DNA of 5,185 bases from Coprobacillus sp. GTDB taxonomy: Bacteria > Bacillota_I > Bacilli_A > RFN20 > CAG-826. Within the stretch, counting starts at the first letter, position 1; the number at the start of each line of letters is the position of its first letter. This document shows positions 1-5,185 of this stretch, piece by piece. The position numbers and the translations under genes were made by a program. The notes under the pieces were generated by a model. That model did not search any database. It was given only the letters and a program-made list of their open reading frames with translations, and was not told where the DNA came from. The DNA is taken from assembly GCA_021203805.1 (NCBI GenBank), contig JAJQAM010000021.1:13982-19166 (forward strand), given 5' to 3'.

Positions 1-1826
1 TCTCCTGTATATTCATTAGCAAAGTAGTCACGGAGTATCTGGTAGTAGCAGCACTGTACGTCCTCATCTTCATCAAGATAGGCAATCATAAGCTCTCTCC
101 AGCGACTCGCAAAATATTCATCTAGTCCTTCATAAGTTTCAAGCATTGTTTGTCCCAAAGAGGAACCAATTTGAGTTTTGACCATCTCCTTAATGTTATC
201 TTCGTTAAGCGAGAAGGAGCAGGAGATTTCAATATTATCACTAGTGAAGTCATAGTAAATCATGAAGCCATCATTAACATAAGAAGCATATTCTCCTAAG
301 ACTTCATCTGTATTAAGATTAAGGTCAATTACAAAGTAGTCTTCATCAAGAGAGAAGTAGCTAGAACTAAGAGATTCCGCTATCTGGCCAATATAACCAT
401 TAATTGAATCTCTATTCATCGTATAGCTACCCATAAAGTTGCCTAGATAATATAGCCTTAACTCATTTTCTGTATTTAGGACCATATATTCAATTCCAAT
501 ATCAATAGAGTAGCCAGAGAAGTTAATGGTAATACCGATAGTAAAGACCATTCTCTCCTCGTCGTAGTAGCACATGATATTAGAAACACCAAGCATTCTT
601 ATTTGATCATCTTTAAAAATGGAATAGGCCGTTCCATTAATAGAAAGGCTTCCTAAATAGGAGGATATATCACTAATACTAATCGTGGCGATCTCTAGAT
701 TTACCGCTAAGTCTTCACTATTTAAAGCCTCAAGCATAATCTCATTAGCGTCAATACCTTCAATTGTTGCCTCAAAAACACTATTGATATCGGAGTTGTA
801 TTTATCGTGCTCTGAGACATAGTTTTGTTTATCTTCATCGCTATATAGTCCAATCAGCGATAAATCAAGGCCCTCGATAAAGCTTTGAACATCATCATCC
901 ACTCCATAATAGCCGTATAGGAGATAGGAGAGCATGTTATTAGCCTCGGTTTCTCCGCTTATAATACCCTCTCTTAATAGGAGCTCTACTTTTCCAATTA
1001 CTGTTTCAAAGTCAATCGCATCATCTCTTGCTTCACTAACAAAGTCAGTGACGTTCACGCTGACGACAAGTTCATTGCCGTTAACTCCTCCGTAGAGTAA
1101 ATTATTGTCTATCAGGGTGTCAATAAAGGAGTTGATATATAAAGAGGCATTACCCATATCAACATTTCCTAAAACATCGTTTATTAAATCAGAGAACTTA
1201 TAAGTAAAAGCAACATTCTCGCTATCGTAATATAAAGAGAAACCGCCGTCACGCAGTGATGAGGCAATATCATCTAAATCAATAAAGAGCCCAACGATAT
1301 CAAGAGCGATATCTCTAAGACCAGAGAGCTGACCAATAATTAATTCATCAATGGAGAAGAAGATATAACTATCTTCTGGATGTTCTTCATTTACCACAGT
1401 GTCCATTGTACAGCTAATTGTGACTTTGGTTTCCACAATCCAAATAGAGGCTTCCACGGCGATATCAAACTTATTGTCATACATGGAGACATAGTAGTTA
1501 TCAATGATTCCTCCTAGGCTATCCATATAGTCGAGAAGAATAGTGTGCATTGCTTCACTTAACTCGTCATCAGTCATGCTCATTCTAAGATAGAGGTTTC
1601 CTTCATCATCCTCCTGGAAAGTGAGCATATCAAACATCATATCATCCATTATTTCCGTAAAAGTAAGCCCAGTGTCATAGAACTTATCAGTTCTTGAAGT
1701 ATCAGTTATTAAAACCCACAAAACAAGAATAAGGGCCACTGGAATAAGGATGATAAGAACAACCACCACAATGATAATTGTAAGGGCTGTATGATTCTTT
1801 CTATGTCGAGTTGCGTAGTTTGCCAT
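1..1826 (-). CDS. Large signal-anchored acidic surface protein, function unknown (partial)
   Basis: The minus-strand frame is open from the ATG at 1826 to the left edge: 608 codons without a stop, C-terminus outside the window. The protein starts with a short basic stretch (MANYATRHRKNH, residues 1-12), followed by one strongly hydrophobic segment at about residues 14-40, rich in Ile/Val/Leu. That pattern predicts a type II signal anchor, or an uncleaved signal peptide, with the rest outside the cell. The remainder is very rich in Asp, Glu, Ser, Ile and Tyr, with few basic residues. It appears to alternate short amphipathic helices with beta-strand-like stretches. Cysteines are few, there is no lipobox, and I recognise no catalytic motif or named domain. 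A weakly similar module may occur twice (about residues 164-201 and 479-526). The ATG is chosen because the membrane anchor follows directly and an in-frame stop lies upstream at 1872-1874; a TTG at 1838 is a weaker option. No Shine-Dalgarno sequence is visible. The reading frame is certain; the function is unknown. Confidence 0.88.
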   Translation of the reverse strand, partial: MANYATRHRKNHTALTIIIVVVVLIILIPVALILVLWVLITDTSRTDKFYDTGLTFTEIMDDMMFDMLTFQEDDEGNLYLRMSMTDDELSEAMHTILLDYMDSLGGIIDNYYVSMYDNKFDIAVEASIWIVETKVTISCTMDTVVNEEHPEDSYIFFSIDELIIGQLSGLRDIALDIVGLFIDLDDIASSLRDGGFSLYYDSENVAFTYKFSDLINDVLGNVDMGNASLYINSFIDTLIDNNLLYGGVNGNELVVSVNVTDFVSEARDDAIDFETVIGKVELLLREGIISGETEANNMLSYLLYGYYGVDDDVQSFIEGLDLSLIGLYSDEDKQNYVSEHDKYNSDINSVFEATIEGIDANEIMLEALNSEDLAVNLEIATISISDISSYLGSLSINGTAYSIFKDDQIRMLGVSNIMCYYDEERMVFTIGITINFSGYSIDIGIEYMVLNTENELRLYYLGNFMGSYTMNRDSINGYIGQIAESLSSSYFSLDEDYFVIDLNLNTDEVLGEYASYVNDGFMIYYDFTSDNIEISCSFSLNEDNIKEMVKTQIGSSLGQTMLETYEGLDEYFASRWRELMIAYLDEDEDVQCCYYQILRDYFANEYTG

Positions 1827-1837
1827 ATCTAGAAACA

Positions 1838-1866
1838 AGTTTATTTTTTTATTGCATAGAGTGCAA
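1838..1866 (-). promoter_or_regulatory. Possible promoter of the surface-protein gene
   Basis: Read on the minus strand, TTGCAC (1866-1861) resembles a -35 box and TAAACT (1843-1838) a -10 box, with a spacer of exactly 17 bases. The -35 match is good, but the -10 matches TATAAT at only 4 of 6 positions. If correct, transcription would start about 5 bases before the ATG, giving a nearly leaderless mRNA, which would agree with the missing Shine-Dalgarno site. An alternative -10 is TAAAAT just upstream (around 1867-1874), without a clear -35; that would place the inverted repeat inside a 5' leader. AT-rich DNA yields such matches by chance, so confidence is low. Confidence 0.35.
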
Positions 1867-1869
1867 TAA
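1849..1869. promoter_or_regulatory. Perfect inverted repeat, candidate operator
   Basis: Two perfect 8-base arms, TTATTGCA (1849-1856) and TGCAATAA (1862-1869), flank the 5-base spacer TAGAG. The 21-base dyad has the size and symmetry of a site for a dimeric helix-turn-helix regulator. It overlaps the proposed -35 box of the leftward gene, so a bound protein would be expected to block that promoter. On the plus strand a T-rich tract follows, so it could be misread as a terminator. However, no rightward gene lies upstream of it and the stem is mostly A-T. The dyad is directly visible; the operator role is inferred. Confidence 0.5.
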
Positions 1870-1906
1870 TTTTATTTTTTTAGTCCTTTATTTCTATGAT
1901 TTATGG

Positions 1907-1915
1907 TGTTATATT
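1907..1915 (+). promoter_or_regulatory. Possible extended -10 promoter of the rightward gene cluster
   Basis: TG (1907-1908), one base, then TATATT (1910-1915) forms an extended -10 element matching TATAAT at 5 of 6 positions. The best -35 at a 17-base spacing is TTTATT (1887-1892), which is poor; extended -10 promoters often tolerate this. Transcription would begin near 1921, giving a leader of about 40 bases that contains the dyad at 1927-1944 and the GGAG ribosome binding site. TATACC at 1927-1932 is an alternative -10. This is the only sizeable gap upstream of the rightward genes. Confidence 0.4.
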
Positions 1916-1926
1916 TACTTCTAGGC

Positions 1927-1944
1927 TATACCGATTTAGGTATA
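1927..1944. repeat. Short perfect inverted repeat in the 5' leader of the hydrolase gene
   Basis: Arms TATACC (1927-1932) and GGTATA (1939-1944) are perfect reverse complements around the 6-base spacer GATTTA. The repeat lies just downstream of the proposed promoter and ends 5 bases before the GGAG ribosome binding site (1950-1953). It could be a DNA operator or a weak leader hairpin affecting translation. Six-base arms can arise by chance in AT-rich DNA. Confidence 0.35.
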
Positions 1945-1960
1945 ACTTTGGAGTGACAAT

Positions 1961-2584
1961 ATGGACATAACGATTACGTATTTAGGACACTCGTCCTTTA
2001 AAGTGAGTGATTCTCACTCATCTTTAGTGATTGATCCCTATGAGGACGGATCAGTCCCTGGACTCTCTTTTCCTAAAGGAGTGGAGGCTAATAAGGTTTT
2101 AGTCTCTCATGAGCACGCTGATCATAACGCTACTAGCTATGTAAGTCTTATCCCGCAGCCTGACTTTGATATCGAGGTATCAAGTATTGACTGCTTTCAT
2201 GATGACAAACACGGCGCGCTTCGCGGCCCAAACAAAATCCATATTCTTAAGATAGAGGATACTACCCTAGTTCACCTTGGAGATTTAGGTCATGACCTAG
2301 ACGAAGAAGTGATCAAAAAACTAGGGGACGTTACTATTTTATTTGCTCCCATTAACGGACATTTCACTCTTGGTAGTGAAGCGATTTTTAGCTTATATCA
2401 AAAGATTAATCCAAAGATCATTATTCCCATGCATTACTATAGAAAGGATGATGGAAGCGGCTATCCCGATGATAACGAGATAGATAAATTCTTATCTCAC
2501 TTTAAAAGTGACAGCGTTTTAAAAGTAGATAAGAGCTTCAATTTAGAGAGTGTCCCTAAGGACACTAAAGTAATCATCTTTTAA
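1961..2584 (+). CDS. Metallo-beta-lactamase-fold hydrolase, UlaG/UPF0173-like
   Basis: A 207-residue cytoplasmic protein of the small metallo-beta-lactamase superfamily branch (Lactamase_B_3 type), with no signal peptide. Visible family features, in order: the N-terminal strand with YLGHSSF (7-13) and VIDPY (23-27); the metal-binding HxHxDH in SHEHADHN (H50, H52, D54, H55); a later histidine, H80; the HLGDLGH motif (105-111) with bridging D108; the INGHFTL loop (131-137); and the final metal ligand H158 in IPMHYY. All expected ligands for a two-metal, probably zinc, site are present, so the enzyme should be active. Family members include UlaG (L-ascorbate-6-phosphate lactonase) and many proteins of unknown substrate; the neighbours do not suggest ascorbate use. 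The start is supported by GGAG at 1950-1953, 7 bases before the ATG. It is the first gene of a probable operon with add and ldh. The fold and metal site are secure; the substrate is unknown. Confidence 0.93.
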   Translation: MDITITYLGHSSFKVSDSHSSLVIDPYEDGSVPGLSFPKGVEANKVLVSHEHADHNATSYVSLIPQPDFDIEVSSIDCFHDDKHGALRGPNKIHILKIEDTTLVHLGDLGHDLDEEVIKKLGDVTILFAPINGHFTLGSEAIFSLYQKINPKIIIPMHYYRKDDGSGYPDDNEIDKFLSHFKSDSVLKVDKSFNLESVPKDTKVIIF

Positions 2585-2588
2585 TATA

Positions 2589-2608
2589 TAGATAGCTTCA
2601 GCTATCTA
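2589..2608 (+). other. Perfect intergenic hairpin between the hydrolase gene and add
   Basis: TAGATAGC (2589-2596) and GCTATCTA (2601-2608) form a perfect 8-base-pair stem closed by a TTCA loop, starting 4 bases after the hydrolase stop codon. A purine-rich stretch holding the add ribosome binding site follows, not a T-run, so this is not a standard intrinsic terminator. In mRNA it could protect the 3' end of the upstream message, mark a processing site, or allow different expression of the two genes. The structure is seen; the role is inferred. Confidence 0.5.
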
Positions 2609-2625
2609 AGGCGGAAAGGAAAGAA

Positions 2626-3633
2626 ATGATTGATTTACACCTTCATCTAGACGGATCTTTATCGCTTGATGAAATTATGCATTTATGCGAAATGAACAAA
2701 GTGGAACCCCCTAAAAGCTTAGAGAGCGCTTTAAGAGTGAGTAGTGACTGTAAGTCTCTTGAAGAGTATCTCACTAAGTTTGATTTCCCGCTTACTCTTC
2801 TTCAAAATGAAGAGTCTCTTGTCTATGCCTTCTATTCTCTTGTAAAGAGGCTTTATAAGAGGGGGTATATTTATATTGAAATTAGATTTGCTCCTCTTCT
2901 TCACACTAAGGGAGGAATGAGTATTGACGAGGTCGTAGAGGCCGCGATTAAAGGATGTAGACAGGCTCTCTCGGAGACCGTTAACTTTGATGTTAACTTA
3001 ATCCTATGCTGCATGAGAAACGCTTCTAAAGAAGAAAACATCGAGACCGTAAGGGCCGCTGACCGTCACCGCGATAGCATTGCCGCCGTTGACCTAGCGG
3101 GTCCCGAGGCTCTTCACCCCGCAAGTTACTTTCAGGAAGTGTTTGACCTTGCCCATGATCTTAACCTAAACATCACAGTCCACGCCGGAGAGGCCACGGG
3201 AAGCAATGAAGTAATGGACGCGATTAAGCTCTTACACGCTAAAAGAATTGGGCACGGTGTGCACCTTGAGCTCACGAAAGAGAACCTTGATGTCGTGCAC
3301 TTTAATAACATTGGATTTGAGTTTTGTCCAACGAGTAACGTTCAGACAACCTCTCTTCCCTCCTATAGCGCTTGCCCCATTAAAGAGTTTCTTCAAAATA
3401 ATATATTAGTGACTATTAACTGTGATAATATCACAGTTAGTAACACTCATGTCTTTGATGAGTTTGAGCATTTAATGAAAGAAGTAGGACTTGATAAAGG
3501 AGAGATCTATCAGCTTTTATTTAACGCTATTACGATTTCTTATACCGATGAAAACGAAAAGAAATGGCTTAAAGGAATCCTTGATGATAGATTTGAAGAC
3601 TATTATCATCTCCTTGATGTTTATAGATTATGA
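2626..3633 (+). CDS. add: Adenosine deaminase
   Basis: A 335-residue cytoplasmic enzyme of the metal-dependent amidohydrolase superfamily that deaminates adenosine (and deoxyadenosine) to inosine plus ammonia in purine salvage. Diagnostic motifs are all present and in order: the N-terminal zinc motif HLHLDGSL (H5, H7); YIEIRFAP (83-90); VDLAGPE (155-161); HAGE (186-189) with zinc ligand H186 and proton donor E189; RIGHG (207-211) with catalytic H210; CPTSNVQT (234-241); and NCDN (265-268), where D267 is the last zinc ligand. Length is normal for bacterial adenosine deaminases. Oddities: C266 replaces the usual Thr of the NTDN/NTDD motif, and ACPI (249-252) stands where HPI is common; neither removes a metal ligand. 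The related aminodeoxyfutalosine and adenine deaminases are alternatives, but the NxDN-T-VSNT end fits the Firmicutes adenosine deaminase type. AAGGA (2616-2620), 5 bases before the ATG, supports the start. Its last 4 bases overlap ldh. Confidence 0.94.
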   Translation: MIDLHLHLDGSLSLDEIMHLCEMNKVEPPKSLESALRVSSDCKSLEEYLTKFDFPLTLLQNEESLVYAFYSLVKRLYKRGYIYIEIRFAPLLHTKGGMSIDEVVEAAIKGCRQALSETVNFDVNLILCCMRNASKEENIETVRAADRHRDSIAAVDLAGPEALHPASYFQEVFDLAHDLNLNITVHAGEATGSNEVMDAIKLLHAKRIGHGVHLELTKENLDVVHFNNIGFEFCPTSNVQTTSLPSYSACPIKEFLQNNILVTINCDNITVSNTHVFDEFEHLMKEVGLDKGEIYQLLFNAITISYTDENEKKWLKGILDDRFEDYYHLLDVYRL

Positions 3634-4592
3634 CAAGCCGTAACGTTGTCATTATTGGTGATGGAATGGTGGGATCCACTCTCGCCTATACTTTAATGAT
3701 AGGTGAAGCCGTAACTGATATCAGTATCGTAGATATCAATAAGAATAAAGCGGAAGGCGATGTCCTTGACCTCATTCATGGAATGAGTTTTGTCTCCCCT
3801 AAGAGCATAAAAGCGGGTGATTATAGTGATGTAAGAGAGGCTCATATCGCCGTTATTACCGCAGGTGTGGCTCAAAAAGAAGGAGAAAGCCGAATGGACC
3901 TTCTTAAAAGAAACATCAAAGTCTTTGATTCAATTATTGAAGGAATTAAGCCTTATGTTCATGACGACCTCATCGTCTTAGTGGTCACTAATCCTGTAGA
4001 TGTTTTAGCCTATTATACCTATAAGAAGTTAGGGCTACCCGCTAGCCATGTGATTGGAAGCGGGACCGTTCTTGATACCGCGCGTCTTAAATCAGTGATA
4101 GCGAGTGAAACTAGTGTTGACCCTAGAGATGTCCAAGCTTTTATATTAGGCGAACATGGTGACAGTGAAATAGCCGCTTGGAGCGCTACTAATATTGCGG
4201 GTGTTCCCCTTGATAAGTTCTGCGCTCAGTGTCACTGGAAAGTAAATGAAGCGAATAGCAAGCTAAACGAGCTCTACCTTAAAGTTAAAAACGCCGCTTA
4301 TGAAATTATTAGTAAAAAGGGAGCGACCTATTACGCCGTTGGGCTATCTGTGGCGAAGATTATTGAAGCTATCCTTAACGATCAAAACTCCGTTCTTACT
4401 ATCTCCACTTATATAACCGATCAGTTTGATGGAGAGATCTACGACCTATATTTCTCTCTTCCCGTTATTGTTAATTCTGATGGGGTGAAAGAGGTTCTTA
4501 AACTTGATTATTCAATGGACGAATATAAAGGCCTTATTAATTCAGGCAGGGTTATAAAAAAAGAGATCTCTGACCTCAATATAGGGCTATAA
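3630..4592 (+). CDS. ldh: L-lactate dehydrogenase
   Basis: A 320-residue NAD-dependent L-lactate dehydrogenase, cytoplasmic, reducing pyruvate to L-lactate and regenerating NAD+ in fermentation. The Rossmann motif is GDGMVGS (10-16), and D35 in IVDINK marks NAD rather than NADP preference. Specificity Q82 in AQKEGESR (not the Arg of malate dehydrogenases) and R88 on the mobile loop indicate pyruvate as substrate. TNPVD (120-124), catalytic D149 and R152 in LDTAR, and catalytic H176 in GEHGDSE complete the active site; T233 in GATYY is also conserved. Length is normal. At the positions equivalent to R173 and H188 of the fructose-1,6-bisphosphate site of allosteric bacterial enzymes, this protein has K154 and Q169, which may mean weak or no activation. 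The ATG overlaps the add stop codon (ATGA at 3630-3633) and no strong Shine-Dalgarno site precedes it, so translation is probably coupled to add. It is the last gene before the terminator. Confidence 0.95.
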   Translation: MTSRNVVIIGDGMVGSTLAYTLMIGEAVTDISIVDINKNKAEGDVLDLIHGMSFVSPKSIKAGDYSDVREAHIAVITAGVAQKEGESRMDLLKRNIKVFDSIIEGIKPYVHDDLIVLVVTNPVDVLAYYTYKKLGLPASHVIGSGTVLDTARLKSVIASETSVDPRDVQAFILGEHGDSEIAAWSATNIAGVPLDKFCAQCHWKVNEANSKLNELYLKVKNAAYEIISKKGATYYAVGLSVAKIIEAILNDQNSVLTISTYITDQFDGEIYDLYFSLPVIVNSDGVKEVLKLDYSMDEYKGLINSGRVIKKEISDLNIGL

Positions 4593-4618
4593 AATCTCTT
4601 AATATAAGATAGAAAATT

Positions 4619-4638
4619 CCGCAGAAATGCGGTTTTTT
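4619..4638 (+). terminator. Intrinsic terminator after ldh, probably bidirectional
   Basis: CCGCA (4619-4623), a GAAA tetraloop, and TGCGG (4628-4632) form a short GC-rich stem followed by six T residues (4633-4638) and more AT sequence. It lies 26 bases after the ldh stop codon and ends the rightward cluster. On the opposite strand the same stem is followed by AATTTTCTAT, so it could also stop leftward transcription from the converging gene. The stop codon of that gene (4639-4637) overlaps the T-run, an unusually tight arrangement. Confidence 0.85.
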
Positions 4639-5185
4639 ATTTTAAATAGTAGTCGAAATAGGCCTCTAATAAGGGAGTGTGATATTTAGCAAATTCATCC
4701 TTAATAATAGAGATCTCATCCCCATTAATATCGATTTCATTTTCGCTAACGCTCATCCCTAAAAGCGGGGTCACGTCCCCAGTTAAATATTTCAAATTCG
4801 ATATTCTTTCACTTGAATAGAAGCTATTTGAAATGTAGTAGCCCTTGTCCACTTCATAAGATATCTCATCGTTAAAATAGACCGCCGCGTCTTTTATTTC
4901 GCCCTTCTCTCGATACTGGAAGGTGGGAACCACTCCTATTTCAGTGTAGCCGTATGTTTCATTTCCGCTTTCATTAAGTCCGTATCTTGTCATGAACTCA
5001 ATATATGATTCATTAGTCTTACTAGACACCCCATCACTAATAAGAATGCCCTCTACCGCTAAATCAATGATATAGAGAGTAGTGCTTGTTTCATTATTTC
5101 TAAACCAAGGTATAACAACCTCTGGGAGACAGTACTGACAGTCTGGGCAGGTTGACCACTCATACATGACGTGGAATGTTTTCTT
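4637..5185 (-). CDS. Thioredoxin-fold protein with CPDC motif (5' end missing)
   Basis: An open minus-strand frame of 182 codons plus stop, continuing past the right edge. An ATG exists at 5167, but the frame extends upstream through KKTFHV to the edge. KTFHVMYEW looks like the first core strand of a thioredoxin domain, and the ATG has no ribosome binding site, so the true start is probably outside the window. Numbered from that Met, CPDC (7-10) sits at the start of a helix as in thioredoxin active sites, with an extra cysteine at 13 (CPDCQYC). GVVPTFQY (78-85) matches the cis-proline loop opposite the active site, with P81 the expected proline. Together these support a thioredoxin fold with a potentially redox-active cysteine pair. 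The roughly 80 residues after the cis-Pro loop are longer than in plain thioredoxin. CPDC occurs in Firmicutes thioredoxin-like proteins such as bacteriocin-transport accessory proteins. An N-terminal signal or lipoprotein anchor may lie beyond the edge. Specific function unknown. Confidence 0.8.
   Translation of the reverse strand, partial: KKTFHVMYEWSTCPDCQYCLPEVVIPWFRNNETSTTLYIIDLAVEGILISDGVSSKTNESYIEFMTRYGLNESGNETYGYTEIGVVPTFQYREKGEIKDAAVYFNDEISYEVDKGYYISNSFYSSERISNLKYLTGDVTPLLGMSVSENEIDINGDEISIIKDEFAKYHTPLLEAYFDYYLK

Noticed and set aside
1849..1883. Hairpin followed by a T-rich tract, resembling a rightward intrinsic terminator
   Set aside because: No rightward gene ends upstream of it, the stem is mostly A-T, and its position in a divergent promoter region fits an operator better.
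2626..3633. Use of a Mycoplasma-type code in which TGA is tryptophan
   Set aside because: TGA ends the add frame exactly where homologues end, and the tryptophan codons I checked in the coding regions are TGG.
3693..3875. A 60-codon open frame on the minus strand inside ldh
   Set aside because: It lies entirely opposite the well-conserved Rossmann region of ldh, has no ribosome binding site and resembles no known protein; it is a chance antisense frame.
3630..4592. Malate dehydrogenase instead of lactate dehydrogenase
   Set aside because: The specificity position is Gln (Q82 in AQKEGESR), which indicates pyruvate; malate dehydrogenases carry Arg there.
4637..5167. Complete gene starting at the ATG at 5167
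   Set aside because: The frame remains open to the window edge, no ribosome binding site precedes this ATG, and starting there would cut into the first strand of the thioredoxin domain.
1..5185. Mobile element, CRISPR array, toxin-antitoxin pair or defence system
   Set aside because: I found no transposase or integrase motif, no regularly spaced direct repeats, no tRNA-linked attachment site and no small overlapping gene pair; the genes are metabolic or exported proteins.

Overview
The window looks like a piece of chromosome from an AT-rich, low-GC Gram-positive-type bacterium, most likely an uncultured member of the Bacilli or a Mollicutes-like lineage. The reasons are AT-rich coding and spacer DNA, Shine-Dalgarno sites of the AAGGA/GGAG kind, a Firmicutes-style L-lactate dehydrogenase and adenosine deaminase, and a large acidic exported protein held by a single N-terminal membrane anchor. 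The standard genetic code fits: tryptophan is encoded by TGG and the adenosine deaminase gene ends in TGA. The exact taxon cannot be read from the sequence.

Layout: (1) bases 1-1826, minus strand: a large open frame (608 codons, running off the left edge) for a signal-anchored, very acidic surface protein of unknown function. (2) 1827-1960: a 134-base divergent intergenic region with two perfect inverted repeats, a plausible promoter in each direction, and a good ribosome binding site for the rightward genes. (3) 1961-4592, plus strand: a three-gene cluster of a metallo-beta-lactamase-fold hydrolase (UlaG/UPF0173-like), adenosine deaminase (add) and L-lactate dehydrogenase (ldh). A 41-base gap with a perfect hairpin separates the first two; the last two overlap by 4 bases (ATGA). 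(4) 4619-4638: a compact intrinsic terminator that probably serves both strands. (5) 4637-5185, minus strand: the C-terminal part of a thioredoxin-fold protein with a CPDC active-site motif, whose 5' end lies beyond the right edge.

How the genes may work together: add (adenosine to inosine plus ammonia) feeds purine salvage, and ldh (pyruvate to lactate, regenerating NAD+) closes fermentative glycolysis. Nucleoside ribose can enter glycolysis after phosphorolysis, so co-expressing the two is reasonable for a host-associated fermenter that scavenges nucleosides, but this is inference. The hydrolase substrate is unknown. The two minus-strand genes appear to be separate units.

I see no mobile element, CRISPR array, tRNA or rRNA. 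I found no convincing evidence of a new multi-gene system. The least explained items are the exported acidic protein, the two palindromes beside it, and the thioredoxin-like protein.
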